Assembly: GCA_032718865.1 (NCBI GenBank)
Contig: JALUTQ010000035.1
Location: 1,272,057 to 1,336,056 of the forward strand
Direction of reading: 5' to 3'
Length of the DNA: 64,000 nt
DNA from: Tilletia caries
Taxonomy: Eukaryota > Basidiomycota > Exobasidiomycetes > Tilletiales > Tilletiaceae
The notes under the pieces were generated by a model that was given only the letters and a program-made list of their open reading frames with translations, did no database searches and was not told where the DNA came from. Positions within the stretch are counted from its first letter, which is position 1, and each line of letters opens with the position of its first letter. This document shows positions 63,976 through 64,000 of this stretch, piece after piece. Position numbers and translations under genes: made by a program.

Positions 63976-64000
63976 GTCGGATTAACTAACGTACGTAACT

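Noticed and set aside
1..64000. tRNA and rRNA genes
   Set aside because: I looked for B-box-like GGTTCGANTCC on both strands and for rRNA-like blocks and found none I could support.

Overview
The window is nuclear DNA of a filamentous or yeast-like fungus, most likely a basidiomycete. The evidence is many short GT-AG introns, GC-rich genes with very long disordered proteins, TTAGGG telomere repeats and a fungal gene set. The fit with smut-type fungi (Ustilaginomycotina or allies) is a guess from general style and from a RecQ-type helicase relic beside telomere repeats. Exon structures below were built by hand. For every spliced gene given an exact amino-acid length, the exon lengths sum to an intact reading frame; exceptions are stated.

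Layout. 0.6-3.8 kb (-): PNS1/CTL choline-transporter-like protein. 4.6-5.2 kb (+): small secreted protein. 5.2-8.3 kb: mostly empty, with an ABC-transporter relic. 8.3-10.9 kb (-): TFIIH subunit Tfb1. 11.2-15.7 kb (+): large disordered protein. 17.7-20.6 kb (-): tandem cluster of three mini-genes made only of RNase H1-type hybrid-binding domains (HBDs), each with a 16-nt microexon. 21.4-22.8 kb (-): intact, intronless Fanzor (eukaryotic TnpB-like RNA-guided nuclease). 23.4-27.2 kb (+): 20S proteasome beta-2, with a frameshift, and a CUE-domain protein. 29.8-30.7 kb (+): Copia-type Gag-like gene flanked by short hairpins. 31-35.4 kb (-): 1458-aa Arg/Glu- and Gln-rich protein. 35.9-38.3 kb (-): ribosomal proteins eL42 and eL14. 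39-41.7 kb (+): polytopic membrane protein. 42-43.2 kb (+): verprolin/WIP. 44.5-46.5 kb (-): HBD plus RNase H-like fold lacking key catalytic residues, with an acidic tail. 47-48.5 kb (-): SHE9/MDM33. 48.9-52.6 kb (+): glycine decarboxylase P protein GCV2. 53.6-56.3 kb (+): degenerate 2OG-oxygenase-like protein. 56.9-57.5 kb (-): second small secreted protein. 58.5-60 kb (-): pogo-type transposase cut off by exactly 20 TTAGGG repeats. 60.1-62.5 kb: decayed RecQ-like helicase. 62.8 kb to the right edge (-): Utp5-like gene.

Most of the window is ordinary housekeeping sequence. The unusual parts are the HBD cluster next to the Fanzor, and the interstitial telomere block that divides a truncated transposon from a subtelomere-type helicase relic. 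The HBD mini-genes share an intron position and phase with the HBD-RNase H-like gene 24 kb away, which suggests common descent. Several conserved genes (proteasome beta-2, the CUE gene, Utp5) need one-base corrections to read through. Assembly indels are therefore a live explanation for some apparent breaks.
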